The position numbers were made by a program, and so were the translations under genes. Below, piece after piece: positions 1 through 8,932 of a DNA stretch of 64,000 nt. The first letter of the stretch is position 1. Each line of letters opens with the position of its first letter. Under the pieces are notes generated by a model. It did not search any database and was not told where the DNA came from. It saw only the letters and a list, made by a program, of their open reading frames with translations. Source of the DNA: Lysinibacillus sp. JNUCC-52 (GTDB taxonomy: Bacteria > Bacillota > Bacilli > Bacillales_A > Planococcaceae); NCBI RefSeq assembly GCF_015999545.1, contig NZ_CP065546.1, positions 1,054,001 to 1,118,000 on the forward strand. Reading direction: 5' to 3'.

Positions 1-889
1 GCTTACGATGTGCCCGCGGAAAGCGCCCGCCCGTAGCGGAAATCAACGGCAGTAGTCATCACCTATATTAGTTTTAAATAAAAAAATAGATTCTTACTTC
101 CATCTTGACCATACTGTCTGAACTTGATTTATATTGGTGATACGCTTGCTTCGTTTTTTAGTAGACTGCTTGCAATACTAATAAAGTTGATTGGAGTGGA
201 GGGCGGGCTACTCCTGCGGGAACAGCACAAAACGTAAGACGCAACAGACCGCGCGTTAGCGAGGGTTGCGGCTTACGATGTGCCCGCGGAAAGCGCCCGC
301 CCGTAGCGGAAATCAACGATAGTGGTCATCACTTCTATATAAATTTTAAATAAAAAATAGGGTTCTTACTTCCGTCTTGACCATACTGTCTGAACTTGAT
401 TTATATTGGTGATACTCTTGCTTCGTTTTTTAGTAGACTGCTTGCAATACTAATAAAGTTGATTGGAGTGGAGGGCGGGCGACTCCTGCGGGAACAGCAC
501 AGAACGTAAGACGCAACAAACCGCGCGCTAGCGAGGGTTGCGGCTTACGATGTGCCCGCGGAAAGCGCCTGCCCATAGCGGAAATCAACGATAGTGGTCA
601 TCACTTCTATATAAATTTTAAATAAAAAATAGGTTCTTACTTCCGTCTTGACCATACTGTCTGAACTTGATTTATATTGGTGATACTCTTGCTTCGTTTT
701 TTAGTAGACTGCTTGCAATACTGATAAAGTTGATTGGAGTGGAGGGCGGGCGACTCCTGCGGGAAAGCACACAGTACGTAAGACGCAACAAACCGCGCGC
801 TAGCGAGGGTTACGGCTTACGATGTGCCCGCGGAAAGCGCCCGCCTGTAGCGGAAATCAACGGCAGTAGTCATCACCTATATTAGTTTT
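1..889. repeat. 272-bp tandem repeat with long palindromic cores (about 3.3 copies)
   Basis: Matching points (GCTTACGATGTGCCCGCGGA) recur at 1, 271, 543 and 815, so the period is 270-272 bp. Each full copy holds a GC-rich core of about 132 bp (186-317, 458-589, 729-861) that starts GTTGATT and ends AATCAAC. It is an imperfect inverted repeat: GGGCGGGC on the left answers GCCCGCCC on the right, and CGTAAGACGCAAC answers GTTGCGGCTTACG nearer the centre. The cores are separated by AT-rich spacer that is also conserved. The copies are nearly identical, and short open frames inside them are not believable genes. The same core recurs inverted at 36.58-36.93 kb. Confidence 0.9.
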
Positions 890-893
890 AAAT

Positions 894-942
894 AAAAAAA
901 GACTATAGACAAATTCAAATAACTTCGAGTTTGTCTATAGTC
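894..942 (-). terminator. Intrinsic terminator of queT
   Basis: A 13-bp perfect inverted repeat (GACTATAGACAAA / TTTGTCTATAGTC, 901-942) is followed on the minus strand by seven T residues. It lies just downstream of the queT stop codon. Confidence 0.8.
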
Positions 943-944
943 TG

Positions 945-975
945 AAACACACTCGCTTTCACGAGTGTGTTTTTT
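945..975. terminator. Hairpin with T run on the plus strand, overlapping the queT stop
   Basis: ACACACTCG / CGAGTGTGT (947-970) forms a 9-bp stem followed by five or more T residues on the plus strand. It would stop transcription leaving the repeat cluster before it runs antisense into queT. Confidence 0.7.
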
Positions 976-1483
976 ATTTTGAAAGATCTATTTTTTTATT
1001 TAATAAGTGAATCGTCACACCGCCGACAGTCATTGATAATAACTCACCGACTCCAACAGTAAACCAAGTCGCCCAAAATGGTAAATCATATAGAATGGTT
1101 AATTGGCCTGCCACAGTGAACATTGATAAGGCAAAAATCAATGCTGTAATCACCATTTTCCAACTATCACTTTTAATATTTTTCGTTACTGATCGACAAA
1201 GAATTAATACTAGACATGTTGCAATACCACCTATAGGTACATCAAGTATCCAAGTCGGTGACATAAAATTTGCTACGATAACGCCTAGTGTTACTGCTAC
1301 AACGTAACGTTTATTGTACAGTGCCAAATAGTTGAACATCTCTGATAGACGTAGTTGGACTGCACCAAAGCTAATAACTGACAATACTACAGTTACAGCC
1401 ACATACAAGGCTGCGACCAGTGCTACCTTTGTAAGTTCCCTTACAGAAGTACGCGATGAATCTTTTACAATAGATGTATTCAA
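974..1483 (-). CDS. queT: QueT-family queuosine precursor transporter (ECF S component)
   Basis: A 169-residue integral membrane protein with about five or six hydrophobic segments. It matches the QueT family, the substrate-binding S component of an energy-coupling-factor importer for queuosine precursors such as preQ1. Family-like stretches are VQLRLSE near residue 43 and the conserved loop with LDVPIGGIAT near residue 80. The TTG at 1483 is chosen as start because TCTCCTTT at 1491-1498 gives a good AAAGGAGA site 7 nt away; a longer frame to 1510 starts inside a hairpin. QueT has no ATPase of its own and would need a housekeeping EcfA/EcfT module, not visible here. Regulation is probably through its structured leader. 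The family call is fairly firm; the exact substrate is inferred. Confidence 0.85.
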   Translation of the reverse strand: MNTSIVKDSSRTSVRELTKVALVAALYVAVTVVLSVISFGAVQLRLSEMFNYLALYNKRYVVAVTLGVIVANFMSPTWILDVPIGGIATCLVLILCRSVTKNIKSDSWKMVITALIFALSMFTVAGQLTILYDLPFWATWFTVGVGELLSMTVGGVTIHLLNKKIDLSK

Positions 1484-1633
1484 TTTACATTCTCCTTTGT
1501 AAAATAGCAATCTGCTATTTTAGTACTAACTACGACCAAAGGAAGAGAGCAAGTTGCCCTAACTGAAGTGTCGTAGTGTAAGCTATTTTTTGCTTACTTG
1601 CGTATTATAGCAAAAGAATGTTAGATTGACCAA
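1484..1633 (-). promoter_or_regulatory. queT promoter and structured 5' leader (possible riboswitch)
   Basis: On the minus strand TTGGTC (1628-1633) and TATAAT (1604-1609), 18 bp apart, make a plausible promoter. The roughly 110-nt leader folds into three parts: GTAAGC/GCTTAC (1578-1597), CTACGAC/GTCGTAG (1530-1536 with 1570-1576) enclosing a smaller GGGC/GCTC arm, and an AU-rich hairpin AAAATAGCA/TGCTATTTT (1501-1521) just before the ribosome site. queT homologues are commonly under preQ1 riboswitches, but I do not see the short preQ1-I core here. It may be another preQ1 class or something unrelated. Confidence 0.5.
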
Positions 1634-1635
1634 CA

Positions 1636-2391
1636 CTATTTCGCAATCCATCCGCCATCTATCGGTATCACAGATCCGTGCATATAATCAGCTGAATGAC
1701 TCGCCAAGAAAAGCGTTAAATTGGCAACTTCACTTGGTTGTGCCCATCGACCTGCAGGTGTTTCATCAGCAACCCATTTTGCCATTGCACCATCGCCTTC
1801 AAAATCAGCTTTAGTCATTGGAGTTTGAATAGCACCTGGCGCAATGGCATTGGCACGTATCCCTTCACGGCAATAGTCTAAATCAAGTTGTTTCGTGTAG
1901 CCTACAATTGCATGTTTAGATGCTGTATATGCCGCACCTCCCCCACCTGCAATAAGCCCTGCAATTGACGCCATATTAACAATAATGCCAGCTTTTCGTT
2001 TTAACATATGGGGTAATATCGTATTTGTCACAAGAAAAGTACCTTTTACATTCGTATTCATAATCTTGTCCCATAGTGCCTCATCCGTATCAAGCGTTTT
2101 GGCAAAACCATCTAAGATGCCAGCAGTATTTAGTAAAATATCCACTTCTTTAAAAATCCCTAGTGCTTTTTCAACTGCTAGTTCTACATCATGTTTTTTA
2201 CATACACTACCTATCATATAAGCAAAACATTGAGGGTATTGCTTGTATAAATTCAATAACCCTTGCTCCTCCATATCAAAACCGAAAACATTAGCCCCAT
2301 TTTCTAAAAAAGCAATGGCTTGAGCTTGGCCAATACCTGAAGCGGCACCTGTTATAAAAACGGTTTTGCCACTATATTCTTCAAACTTCAT
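1636..2391 (-). CDS. SDR-family NAD(P)-dependent oxidoreductase
   Basis: 251 residues, the usual length of a classical short-chain dehydrogenase. The Rossmann motif TGAASGIG is at 14-21. An Asp at 39 suggests NAD rather than NADP. An NTAG motif lies near 87 and a Ser (NMASIAG) precedes the catalytic YTASK. The C-terminal stretch ending PIDGGW is typical of FabG-like reductases. It is cytosolic and probably reduces or oxidises a small alcohol or ketone; the substrate cannot be told. A GAGGAGAG ribosome site precedes the ATG. It is transcribed alone: queT downstream has its own promoter just past this stop codon. FabG itself is unlikely because no fatty-acid genes are near. Confidence 0.85.
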   Translation of the reverse strand: MKFEEYSGKTVFITGAASGIGQAQAIAFLENGANVFGFDMEEQGLLNLYKQYPQCFAYMIGSVCKKHDVELAVEKALGIFKEVDILLNTAGILDGFAKTLDTDEALWDKIMNTNVKGTFLVTNTILPHMLKRKAGIIVNMASIAGLIAGGGGAAYTASKHAIVGYTKQLDLDYCREGIRANAIAPGAIQTPMTKADFEGDGAMAKWVADETPAGRWAQPSEVANLTLFLASHSADYMHGSVIPIDGGWIAK

Positions 2392-2464
2392 AACATCTCT
2401 CCTCTATAAAAAGCAATCACTAATAGGCATAACTTCTAAGCTATTAGGAAATTACCTTAACATC

Positions 2465-2504
2465 AAAAAAATAGCATACTAAGTAACACCTAGCATACTA
2501 TTTT
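2465..2504 (-). terminator. Terminator of the Tad2-like gene
   Basis: On the minus strand an AU-rich stem of up to 14 bp with two G-U pairs, built from two copies of an ATAGTATGCTA-like sequence, is followed by a run of T. It lies about 20 bp after the stop at 2524. Confidence 0.7.
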
Positions 2505-2523
2505 ATCTTTACCCACAGGTAAT

Positions 2524-2745
2524 TTAGTTTACGATTTTCCAGTCTTCCGCTAATAAATCACAGACAGTTGGTGTGAACATCGTGTAGCCTTCACCGCGTA
2601 CATTGATTAAAAAATAGGGGTTTAAATTTACACCCTCATGCTCGCTTTGTCCAACGAGCTTCACATATAATTCAGCACCGCCCCAACCTTCACGGATTAC
2701 TTTGTCGCCCGCTTTTAAACGCGGTAATACTTCTTCAAATGTCAT
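2524..2745 (-). CDS. DUF2829 / Tad2-like domain protein
   Basis: A 73-residue soluble protein. It opens TFEEVLPRLKAG, has an REGW motif near 18-21 and ends CDLLAEDW plus three residues, which is the recognisable pattern of the DUF2829 family. That family includes the phage protein Tad2, which binds the cyclic-ADP-ribose-type signal of the Thoeris defence system and so blocks it. Here the gene is single, with its own ribosome site (AAGGATG) and terminator, between housekeeping genes, with no phage genes near. Function in this setting is unknown: it may be a phage relic, a domesticated sponge for a nucleotide, or an unrelated binder. The family call is good; anti-defence activity is only a hypothesis. 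Confidence 0.75.
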   Translation of the reverse strand: MTFEEVLPRLKAGDKVIREGWGGAELYVKLVGQSEHEGVNLNPYFLINVRGEGYTMFTPTVCDLLAEDWKIVN

Positions 2746-2965
2746 ATAAATTCATCCTTTTTCACAATCTTTTCAAACTTTCCTTACAAAAAAGTATACT
2801 GGATAATTATTTTGTTTACAACTATAGCTAGTTCATTTATACTTTTCATTCTAACTACTTTTTTTACCTTTAATGTGAGTCTCTTGATATAAAAAATAAA
2901 ATGGTCACTAAAATCGAGGGGCGGCTACCCCTTTTATTTCAAAGCATTTTACTTGCCCTTTCCAA

Positions 2966-3003
2966 CAAAAAAGAACCTTCAATCCAAGATGGATCAAAGG
3001 TTC
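2966..3003 (-). terminator. Terminator of mqo
   Basis: GAACCTT ... AAGGTTC with extended pairing in the middle, followed on the minus strand by six T residues, 15 bp past the mqo stop. Confidence 0.85.
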
Positions 3004-3017
3004 CTATTTTTTAATGA

Positions 3018-4505
3018 CTAGTTTTTGTTTAGACCAAGTGTCTGCGCTGTTGAAGCATGAACTTCTTCAAGTAGCTCAGGGTTTTGTAGTAATGAGATAC
3101 CGTATGAAGGAATCATTTCCTTTAATTTTGGCTCCCAATCTTTTGCTTGTTGTGGGAAGCATTTTTTGATAACTTCTAGCATAACGTGAACGGCAGTCGA
3201 TGCACCTGGTGAAGCACCTAATAAAGCAGCGATTGAACCGTCTGCAGCACTTACTACTTCAGTACCGAATTGTAATGTTCCTTTACCGCCTGCTTCAGTA
3301 TCTTTAATAACTTGTACACGTTGACCAGCAACTACAATATCCCAATCCTCACTTTTAGCAGTTGGGATAAACTCACGTAACTCTTCCATACGTTGATCTT
3401 TTGATAATAGAAGTTGTTGGATCAGGTATTTTGTTAATGACATTTCTTTAACCCCTGCCGCCAATAATGTTGTAATATTATGCGGTTTTACAGAAGCAAT
3501 TAAATCCATGTTGGAACCTGTTTTCAAGAACTTTGGTGAGAAACCAGCGAATGGTCCAAATAATAATGATTTTTTATTATCGATAAAGCGAGTGTCTAAA
3601 TGTGGAACAGACATTGGTGGCGCACCAACAGCAGCTTTACCGTATACTTTTGCATGATGTTGTTCAACAATTTCTTGATTTTTACATACCATAAATAATC
3701 CACTGATAGGGAACCCACCAATGTGTTTACCTTCAGGAATGCCTGATTTTTGTAGTAGCTCTAAGCTTCCTCCGCCAGCTCCAAGGAAGACGAATTTTGC
3801 TGTATGATACTCCATTTTACAACCATCTTTGTCATGCACTTTTAATTCCCATAAACCGTCTTTTGTACGTTTAATGCTTTCGACACTATGGTTGTAGTTG
3901 ATATCAACATCTTTTTGTTTTAGGTGGTCAAATAAAATACGTGTTAGAGCACCGAAGTTTACGTCTGTACCAGTGTCAATTTTTGTAGCGGCAATGGCCT
4001 CATTTGCTGGACGGTCTTGCATAATAAGAGGAATCCATTCCATTAGTTTTTCTGGGTTATCAGAAAATTCCATTCCTTTGAAAAGAGGATTATTTGACAT
4101 TGTTTCATAACGTTTTTTCAAATACTCAACATTTTTTTCGCCTCTTACCATACTCATATGTGGTAATGGCATAATAAAGTCTTGCGGATTTTGGATAAGC
4201 TTGTTTTTTACAAGATAAGACCAAAACTGCATCGAAACCTGGAACTGTTCATTAACATTAATCGCTTTGCTAATATCGATAGTCCCGTCTGGTTTTTCAG
4301 AAGTGTAGTTTAGCTCGCACAGTGCTGCGTGCCCTGTTCCTGCATTATTCCATTCATTAGAGCTTTCCTCACCGGCGTTTGAAAGTTTTTCAAACACAGT
4401 AATATTCCAGTCCGGTGCTAATTCTTTGAGCATCGTCCCCAAAGTCGCACTCATAATTCCGGCACCAATTAAGATGACGTCTGATTTAGTTACTCTGTTA
4501 CTCAT
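3018..4505 (-). CDS. mqo: Malate:quinone oxidoreductase
   Basis: 495 residues, the normal length of Mqo. It is a peripheral membrane FAD enzyme that oxidises malate to oxaloacetate and passes electrons to quinone, a branch of the TCA cycle. The N terminus has the dinucleotide-binding motif [10 protein letters not shown]. The family blocks [19 protein letters not shown] and [19 protein letters not shown] are present in intact form. The ATG at 4505 is preferred over the upstream ATG at 4514, because AAGGATGG then lies 8 nt upstream, whereas the first ATG overlaps it. It is monocistronic with its own terminator. The only neighbour upstream is about 1 kb of gene-free DNA. Confidence 0.96.
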   Translation of the reverse strand: MSNRVTKSDVILIGAGIMSATLGTMLKELAPDWNITVFEKLSNAGEESSNEWNNAGTGHAALCELNYTSEKPDGTIDISKAINVNEQFQVSMQFWSYLVKNKLIQNPQDFIMPLPHMSMVRGEKNVEYLKKRYETMSNNPLFKGMEFSDNPEKLMEWIPLIMQDRPANEAIAATKIDTGTDVNFGALTRILFDHLKQKDVDINYNHSVESIKRTKDGLWELKVHDKDGCKMEYHTAKFVFLGAGGGSLELLQKSGIPEGKHIGGFPISGLFMVCKNQEIVEQHHAKVYGKAAVGAPPMSVPHLDTRFIDNKKSLLFGPFAGFSPKFLKTGSNMDLIASVKPHNITTLLAAGVKEMSLTKYLIQQLLLSKDQRMEELREFIPTAKSEDWDIVVAGQRVQVIKDTEAGGKGTLQFGTEVVSAADGSIAALLGASPGASTAVHVMLEVIKKCFPQQAKDWEPKLKEMIPSYGISLLQNPELLEEVHASTAQTLGLNKN

Positions 4506-5441
4506 TTTTACCATCCTTATATTTTAAGATTTGCAGAAATGATGTAGGTGTAAACTAGTTACACACCTTTTCTGTATCAACTATAAACTTACAATAGTCT
4601 ATCACAACTAATTAAAGAATAAAATATCTACTACAATATTATAGTAATAAACTAATCAAAAAGTAGTAAAAAGTGCGAAGTCAGCTTTTAAAGTTCTTTG
4701 TATAAACTAAAACTAAGCTATTGCCAATGTTTCCAAATGTATCACGATGGGTTGCCAATACATACATTATGTGTGCTAGTAGTCATCTTATTGAAAATAA
4801 CATTAAATGAAGACATTTTAGTATGCTACTACTAAAATAAATTATCCATCGCTTTACAGATGTTAAACACTTCTTCGCTTCGCTTATTTAAAAAGCCCTA
4901 GAACTTTTAGTCTAATAGCTCGTAATCGACTCTATTTTACATGATTCACTAACATTCACAAGGTACCTTTAAACTAATTTTCGACTTTTTCGGCAGAATG
5001 TTTCATACGCTAAAATATGTATAGTACGCAGAGGCACTAATTTTTAAGCGGAAAAATTACGTCCATTAATACATAACAAAATAGCAAAAGCTTTTGACAT
5101 TATTTATTTTGCTAGGCAAGAAATAAGAGGTTTTTCGTCACCTTCCTCCTTAGCTACTGTATACGCTTTCATCAAATCTATCAAGAGTTAAAGCTTCGAT
5201 TTAATAATTTTCCTCCTTTTCATTCAGCGAATTTTTCACCTTAATACTATTCAATTTATCTTCATGTTGTTATATAACACCATCTGCACGACATAAATTT
5301 TACCATATAACAATCGAAATTATTAGAATATTTTATTTTTTAAAAATTAGGCAAAGCTTTTGCTGTATACACGTATTCCTAAATAATTTCTACTTAAGTC
5401 AATTTATCCACTTAATTTTTACCATTTGTTCTTACAATGCC
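4506..5441. other. Gene-free AT-rich interval
   Basis: About 0.94 kb with no reading frame I can support on either strand. A strong ribosome-site-like AAAAGGAGG (minus strand, near 5212-5220) is followed only by short frames broken by stops, which could be the decayed start of a lost gene. The segment next to 4505 should hold the mqo promoter. No inverted repeat of note was seen until the terminator at 5442. Confidence 0.5.
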
Positions 5442-5482
5442 AAAAAGGTAGGTCACCAATATATTAGGTGACTTACCCTTTT
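5442..5482 (-). terminator. Terminator of the ECF-PHP operon
   Basis: AAAGGTAGGTCACC pairs with GGTGACTTACCCTTT with one bulge, and T residues follow on the minus strand. It is the first terminator after the PHP gene at 5604. Confidence 0.75.
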
Positions 5483-5603
5483 AATTTTAGTAAATCTGTT
5501 TTATAACGAAATTTTACTTCCTTTTATGTTTTAGTTAACACAAGGTAATACAGACACAATTTCACAGCAAAAGCGAAATGTTATGATTTCTAATTTTTTT
5601 ATT

Positions 5604-6368
5604 TTATATAGCAGCTGATTCCATCATTTTTTTCTCAATTGCTTTTTGTTCTGTGGCATTCAGGACTTTTTCAGGTAAATTGTTAGAAATTCGAATAGTA
5701 TAACGACCATCTAATATAATTTTCTTTAAGTCCGTTATTGTATGGCAGTCTTGCTCTAGTTCGTTGTAGATACAGCCATACTGTAAAAGATGATGTGTAT
5801 CACTTCCACCTATAACTGGTTTATTGTATGTTTTAGCAAATTGATAAACAAGGTGCGAATTTTCTTCAATGCCCATTGAATATAAATCTTTACCATTTAA
5901 ATCGAACGCATCCAGCTTATTTAATAAAGTTGGATCAAGATGATACAACGGCGTACTTTTACGATACGGATGTGCGCCAATTATTAATAGCTCGTATTGT
6001 GCGACAAGTTCAAGTAACTGCGCAAACTTAATAAAGCTATCTTTGGCTATATATGGTTCTAACTTTGTACGTATTTCGCGAATGATAGCTCGGTCGGCCA
6101 CAATTAAAATATGCCCCACCTCTTGAATATCTACTTCCATCCCAGGGAAAATTCTCACATTGTCTACTAAGTAGTAATTTTGAATATATGGATAAACCTC
6201 ATCAAGTGTGTTATAGACATCAAAAAAATTACGTGTATTAAAATGTTCTGTTAAAGCGAAGCCAGAAAGACCATTTTCTTGCGCTGATTTCACCATGTTT
6301 CTAAAATAATCTAATGAAAACTCAACTTTTTTTGAAAGCTTACCATGTGTGTGAAAATCGAAATTCAT
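5604..6368 (-). CDS. PHP-domain metal-dependent phosphoesterase
   Basis: 254 residues, a stand-alone PHP domain. Metal ligands are visible in the family order: HTH at 6-8, TEH at 40-42, the Glu of GMEVD near 78, His at 86 (GHI), the His of GAHPY near 133, and the SDTHH motif near 195. Such proteins hydrolyse phosphomonoesters (histidinol phosphate, nucleotides, oligoribonucleotides) with a trinuclear metal site. It is the last gene of the ECF transporter operon, 22 bp after the T component, so its substrate may be the imported compound after phosphorylation, or a phosphorylated nutrient. It lacks polymerase-type fusions. The family call is firm; the substrate is unknown. Confidence 0.85.
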   Translation of the reverse strand: MNFDFHTHGKLSKKVEFSLDYFRNMVKSAQENGLSGFALTEHFNTRNFFDVYNTLDEVYPYIQNYYLVDNVRIFPGMEVDIQEVGHILIVADRAIIREIRTKLEPYIAKDSFIKFAQLLELVAQYELLIIGAHPYRKSTPLYHLDPTLLNKLDAFDLNGKDLYSMGIEENSHLVYQFAKTYNKPVIGGSDTHHLLQYGCIYNELEQDCHTITDLKKIILDGRYTIRISNNLPEKVLNATEQKAIEKKMMESAAI

Positions 6369-6390
6369 CTAAATGCACATCCTTTTTAGT

Positions 6391-7209
6391 TTAATAGTAA
6401 ATTCCTAATGTAAAACTACACCCAATATAAAATATTGAGAAAACAATAAATAAGTAATCATTGCGCTTGAAAGTAAAGTAAGCTGTCTTCAGCTTTTTTA
6501 CTTCTGTATTATTTGTAGCATGACTAAATCCTTTTGTTTCTAGTGCTTCAATAGTGGTTCTTGAACGCTTTGCCCCATTTAAAATAAGTGGATAAAATGA
6601 TAAAACTAAGATTTTCATATAGTAGAACCCCATGCGCCAATATAAAAAACCCGTTTTTTCAGGTGCCTTGCCTCGTAATCGATACGACAAAATCACTTTA
6701 TGAAATTCTTCCATTAAAGTAGGTAAAATGCGATAGCAATAAGACACACTAAACGAGACTTGAACAGGAACCCCTAAACGTATTAATGCATCACTAAACT
6801 TTTCAGGATCTAAACTCGTGAACACAGCTACGCTTGCTAATGATATAATTGCAAGCTTAATTGTCAGCCAAAACATTGGTTCGATTGATGCTAATTCTCC
6901 ACCAAAAAATAAAGAGATAATAAATAATACAGCTATTTCACTAACTAACCCGACAAATAAAATGATTAATATAAGTGGGCTTACGCGTGCTAAAATCGTC
7001 ATTCCTACCATAAACAATAAAAAGCAAACTAATATCATTTCGTTATGGATAAACCATGGGACAATCGCGAAAAATAAATACCAGAAAACAAGTGTCCTTG
7101 GATCCAATCGACCTAAATAAGTGTCACCACTACCATAGGCTGTTTTTAATAGTTCTCCTTTTACATATTCCAATGAAAGCTTTTCAGATATGCTATTAAA
7201 TATATTCAT
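6391..7209 (-). CDS. ECF transporter T component (EcfT/CbiQ family)
   Basis: 272 residues with five or so membrane segments. The coupling helices carry the Arg-rich family motifs, here SYRLRGK near 180 and a second one with RSRTTIEALETKGF near 220, which contact the ATPases. It links the substrate-binding S component to ATP hydrolysis in the membrane. The ATG at 7209 is chosen: GTGAGG lies upstream at suitable spacing, and a GTG at 7224 would overlap it. The gene overlaps the end of the ATPase gene by 14 bp, so the two are translationally coupled. Substrate is not predictable from the T component. Confidence 0.85.
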   Translation of the reverse strand: MNIFNSISEKLSLEYVKGELLKTAYGSGDTYLGRLDPRTLVFWYLFFAIVPWFIHNEMILVCFLLFMVGMTILARVSPLILIILFVGLVSEIAVLFIISLFFGGELASIEPMFWLTIKLAIISLASVAVFTSLDPEKFSDALIRLGVPVQVSFSVSYCYRILPTLMEEFHKVILSYRLRGKAPEKTGFLYWRMGFYYMKILVLSFYPLILNGAKRSRTTIEALETKGFSHATNNTEVKKLKTAYFTFKRNDYLFIVFSIFYIGCSFTLGIYY

Positions 7210-8932
7210 AAGCTTTATCCTCACTTTCTATTATGGTGAACTGTTGGCAAAAGTCTTCAACCGTATAAACTGGTTCAGGTAAACCCAGTTTCATACTCAG
7301 TTCTACTATTTGTGGCATCATTAGCCCAGCTTTTTGTAACACCAATTGATTATGGAAAATATCTTGACGATTCCCATCAGCAATAATTTCACCGTTATGC
7401 ATTACGATAATTCTCGTCGCCCATTCTGACACTAACTGCATATCATGGGTAGCAATAATAACGGTTTTGACATGTTCTTTTAATGTTTCTAACATATGAA
7501 CAACATGCTTTTTCGTAGCAATATCTAAATTGGCTGTTGGCTCATCTAGTAAAATAACACTAGGTTGCATAGCGGCACCAATTGCCAAAGATACTCTCCT
7601 TTTTTGACCACCACTTAATAGCCTCGCATCCCTTTCCTTTAAATCAGTAAGTGCGAAATCTTTTAAGATTGTTTCAACTAAGACTTCGTAATCTTTCACT
7701 TTTCTAGCCTTTAAGAAAAGCTCAATCTCCCTTTTTACTGAATCCTCAATAAACATCTCCTCTGGATTTTGATAAACATATGATACATATTTACCTAATC
7801 TTTCAGGAGTCGCATTCGTTGTTGATGTATTTAAAACGGTTACTTGACCTTTATGTGGTTTCACAATACCTGCTATTAGTTTGATTAATGAAGATTTACC
7901 AGCACCATTATTGCCAACAATCGCTATCCGCTCTCCCTCAAAAAAAGTAGTATTAATATTATTTAACACTTGTTTTTTCTGCTTTTTTAAATTGCGAAAT
8001 TGTAAAGAGACGTGTTCCATATTAACGATTGCTTTCTTATCTTGTTTTAAATGGATGTCTGATTTATTGGCTCTTGATGTGTTAGTGATTTTCGAAAATG
8101 TATTAAAATGTGCAATTCCTTCTTCTAACGTTATTGGTAGCTCTGGAGCCATTCCTCCCTCGCCTACCATCAACCTCGCAGCTTGTGTAATTTGTGGTGG
8201 GTATATGTTATGACTAACTAATTCATCAACTTTGGATAAAGCTATCTTGACAGGCTCTTTCCATAAGATACGGCCCATATCCATTAACACAACTGATTGA
8301 CAATATTCAGCTATCAGTTCTGCATGATGCTCAATTACAATAATCGTCATCCCGAATTGTTCATTTAATTTTTTCAGCACTCGATACACTTCTTCGGCAT
8401 GCTGTGGATCTAACTGTGCAACTGGTTCATCGACGATTAATATTTTAGGTTTCATAGCGAGAACACCTGCAATCGCTAATAAATGCTTTTGTCCCCCACT
8501 CAATTCCCAAATAAATTCATTTGCGATAGCAGTTAACCCTGTTACATCTAGAGCCCATCGTCCTCTTTCTTTATAATCCGCTAAGCCATAATTCAACGGC
8601 ACAAATGACGCATCATCTAGAACAGTTGGCCGCATAATTTGATTCTCAAAATCTTGGTATACATACCCTATATCTTGTGATAACTCTGCAACTGAAAATT
8701 GCGATGTATCACGATTTCCGACAGTTACTTTCCCTTCAAAATCACCAACATAAAATTTAGGAATAAGTCCGTTAAATGTTTTACATAATGTCGTTTTACC
8801 TGAGCCATTCCCTCCAATAATTGCTACAAATTCGCCTTCATTTACAGTGAGGTTGGCGTTATTTAAAACTTTATCTTCAGCGCCAGGGTATGTGAAAGAC
8901 ACATCTTCAACTTGAATAATAGGCTTAACCAA
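7196..8932 (-). CDS. ECF transporter fused double ATPase (EcfA-EcfA')
   Basis: 578 residues with two complete ABC ATPase domains in one chain. The first has Walker A GGNGSGKTT near 40 and LSGGQ near 140. The second has GNNGAGKSS near 340, LSGGQKRR near 440 and a Walker B ending LLDEPTAN. ECF importers usually have two separate ATPases; a fused form is typical of dedicated modules such as YkoD-like ones. The TTG at 8932 is preferred, with AAGGAG 10 nt upstream inside the end of the S-component gene; another TTG at 8941 touches the ribosome site. It overlaps the S component by 8 bp and the T component by 14 bp, so one transcript is expected. Confidence 0.88.
   Translation of the reverse strand: MVKPIIQVEDVSFTYPGAEDKVLNNANLTVNEGEFVAIIGGNGSGKTTLCKTFNGLIPKFYVGDFEGKVTVGNRDTSQFSVAELSQDIGYVYQDFENQIMRPTVLDDASFVPLNYGLADYKERGRWALDVTGLTAIANEFIWELSGGQKHLLAIAGVLAMKPKILIVDEPVAQLDPQHAEEVYRVLKKLNEQFGMTIIVIEHHAELIAEYCQSVVLMDMGRILWKEPVKIALSKVDELVSHNIYPPQITQAARLMVGEGGMAPELPITLEEGIAHFNTFSKITNTSRANKSDIHLKQDKKAIVNMEHVSLQFRNLKKQKKQVLNNINTTFFEGERIAIVGNNGAGKSSLIKLIAGIVKPHKGQVTVLNTSTTNATPERLGKYVSYVYQNPEEMFIEDSVKREIELFLKARKVKDYEVLVETILKDFALTDLKERDARLLSGGQKRRVSLAIGAAMQPSVILLDEPTANLDIATKKHVVHMLETLKEHVKTVIIATHDMQLVSEWATRIIVMHNGEIIADGNRQDIFHNQLVLQKAGLMMPQIVELSMKLGLPEPVYTVEDFCQQFTIIESEDKAYEYI

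Noticed and set aside
667-885. 72-codon open frame inside the 272-bp repeat
   Set aside because: It is made of the palindromic repeat, has no ribosome site, and equivalent frames in sister copies are broken.
1-889. CRISPR array or rRNA/tRNA spacer
   Set aside because: Period is 272 bp, units are palindromic and nearly identical throughout, so there are no unique spacers and no RNA gene.
1484-1600. preQ1-I riboswitch
   Set aside because: The compact stem with its A-rich tail was not found; kept only as an unspecified leader.
5100-5225. AAAAGGAGG followed by short minus-strand frames, possible small gene
   Set aside because: Every frame is broken by a stop within a few codons and no start codon fits the ribosome site.
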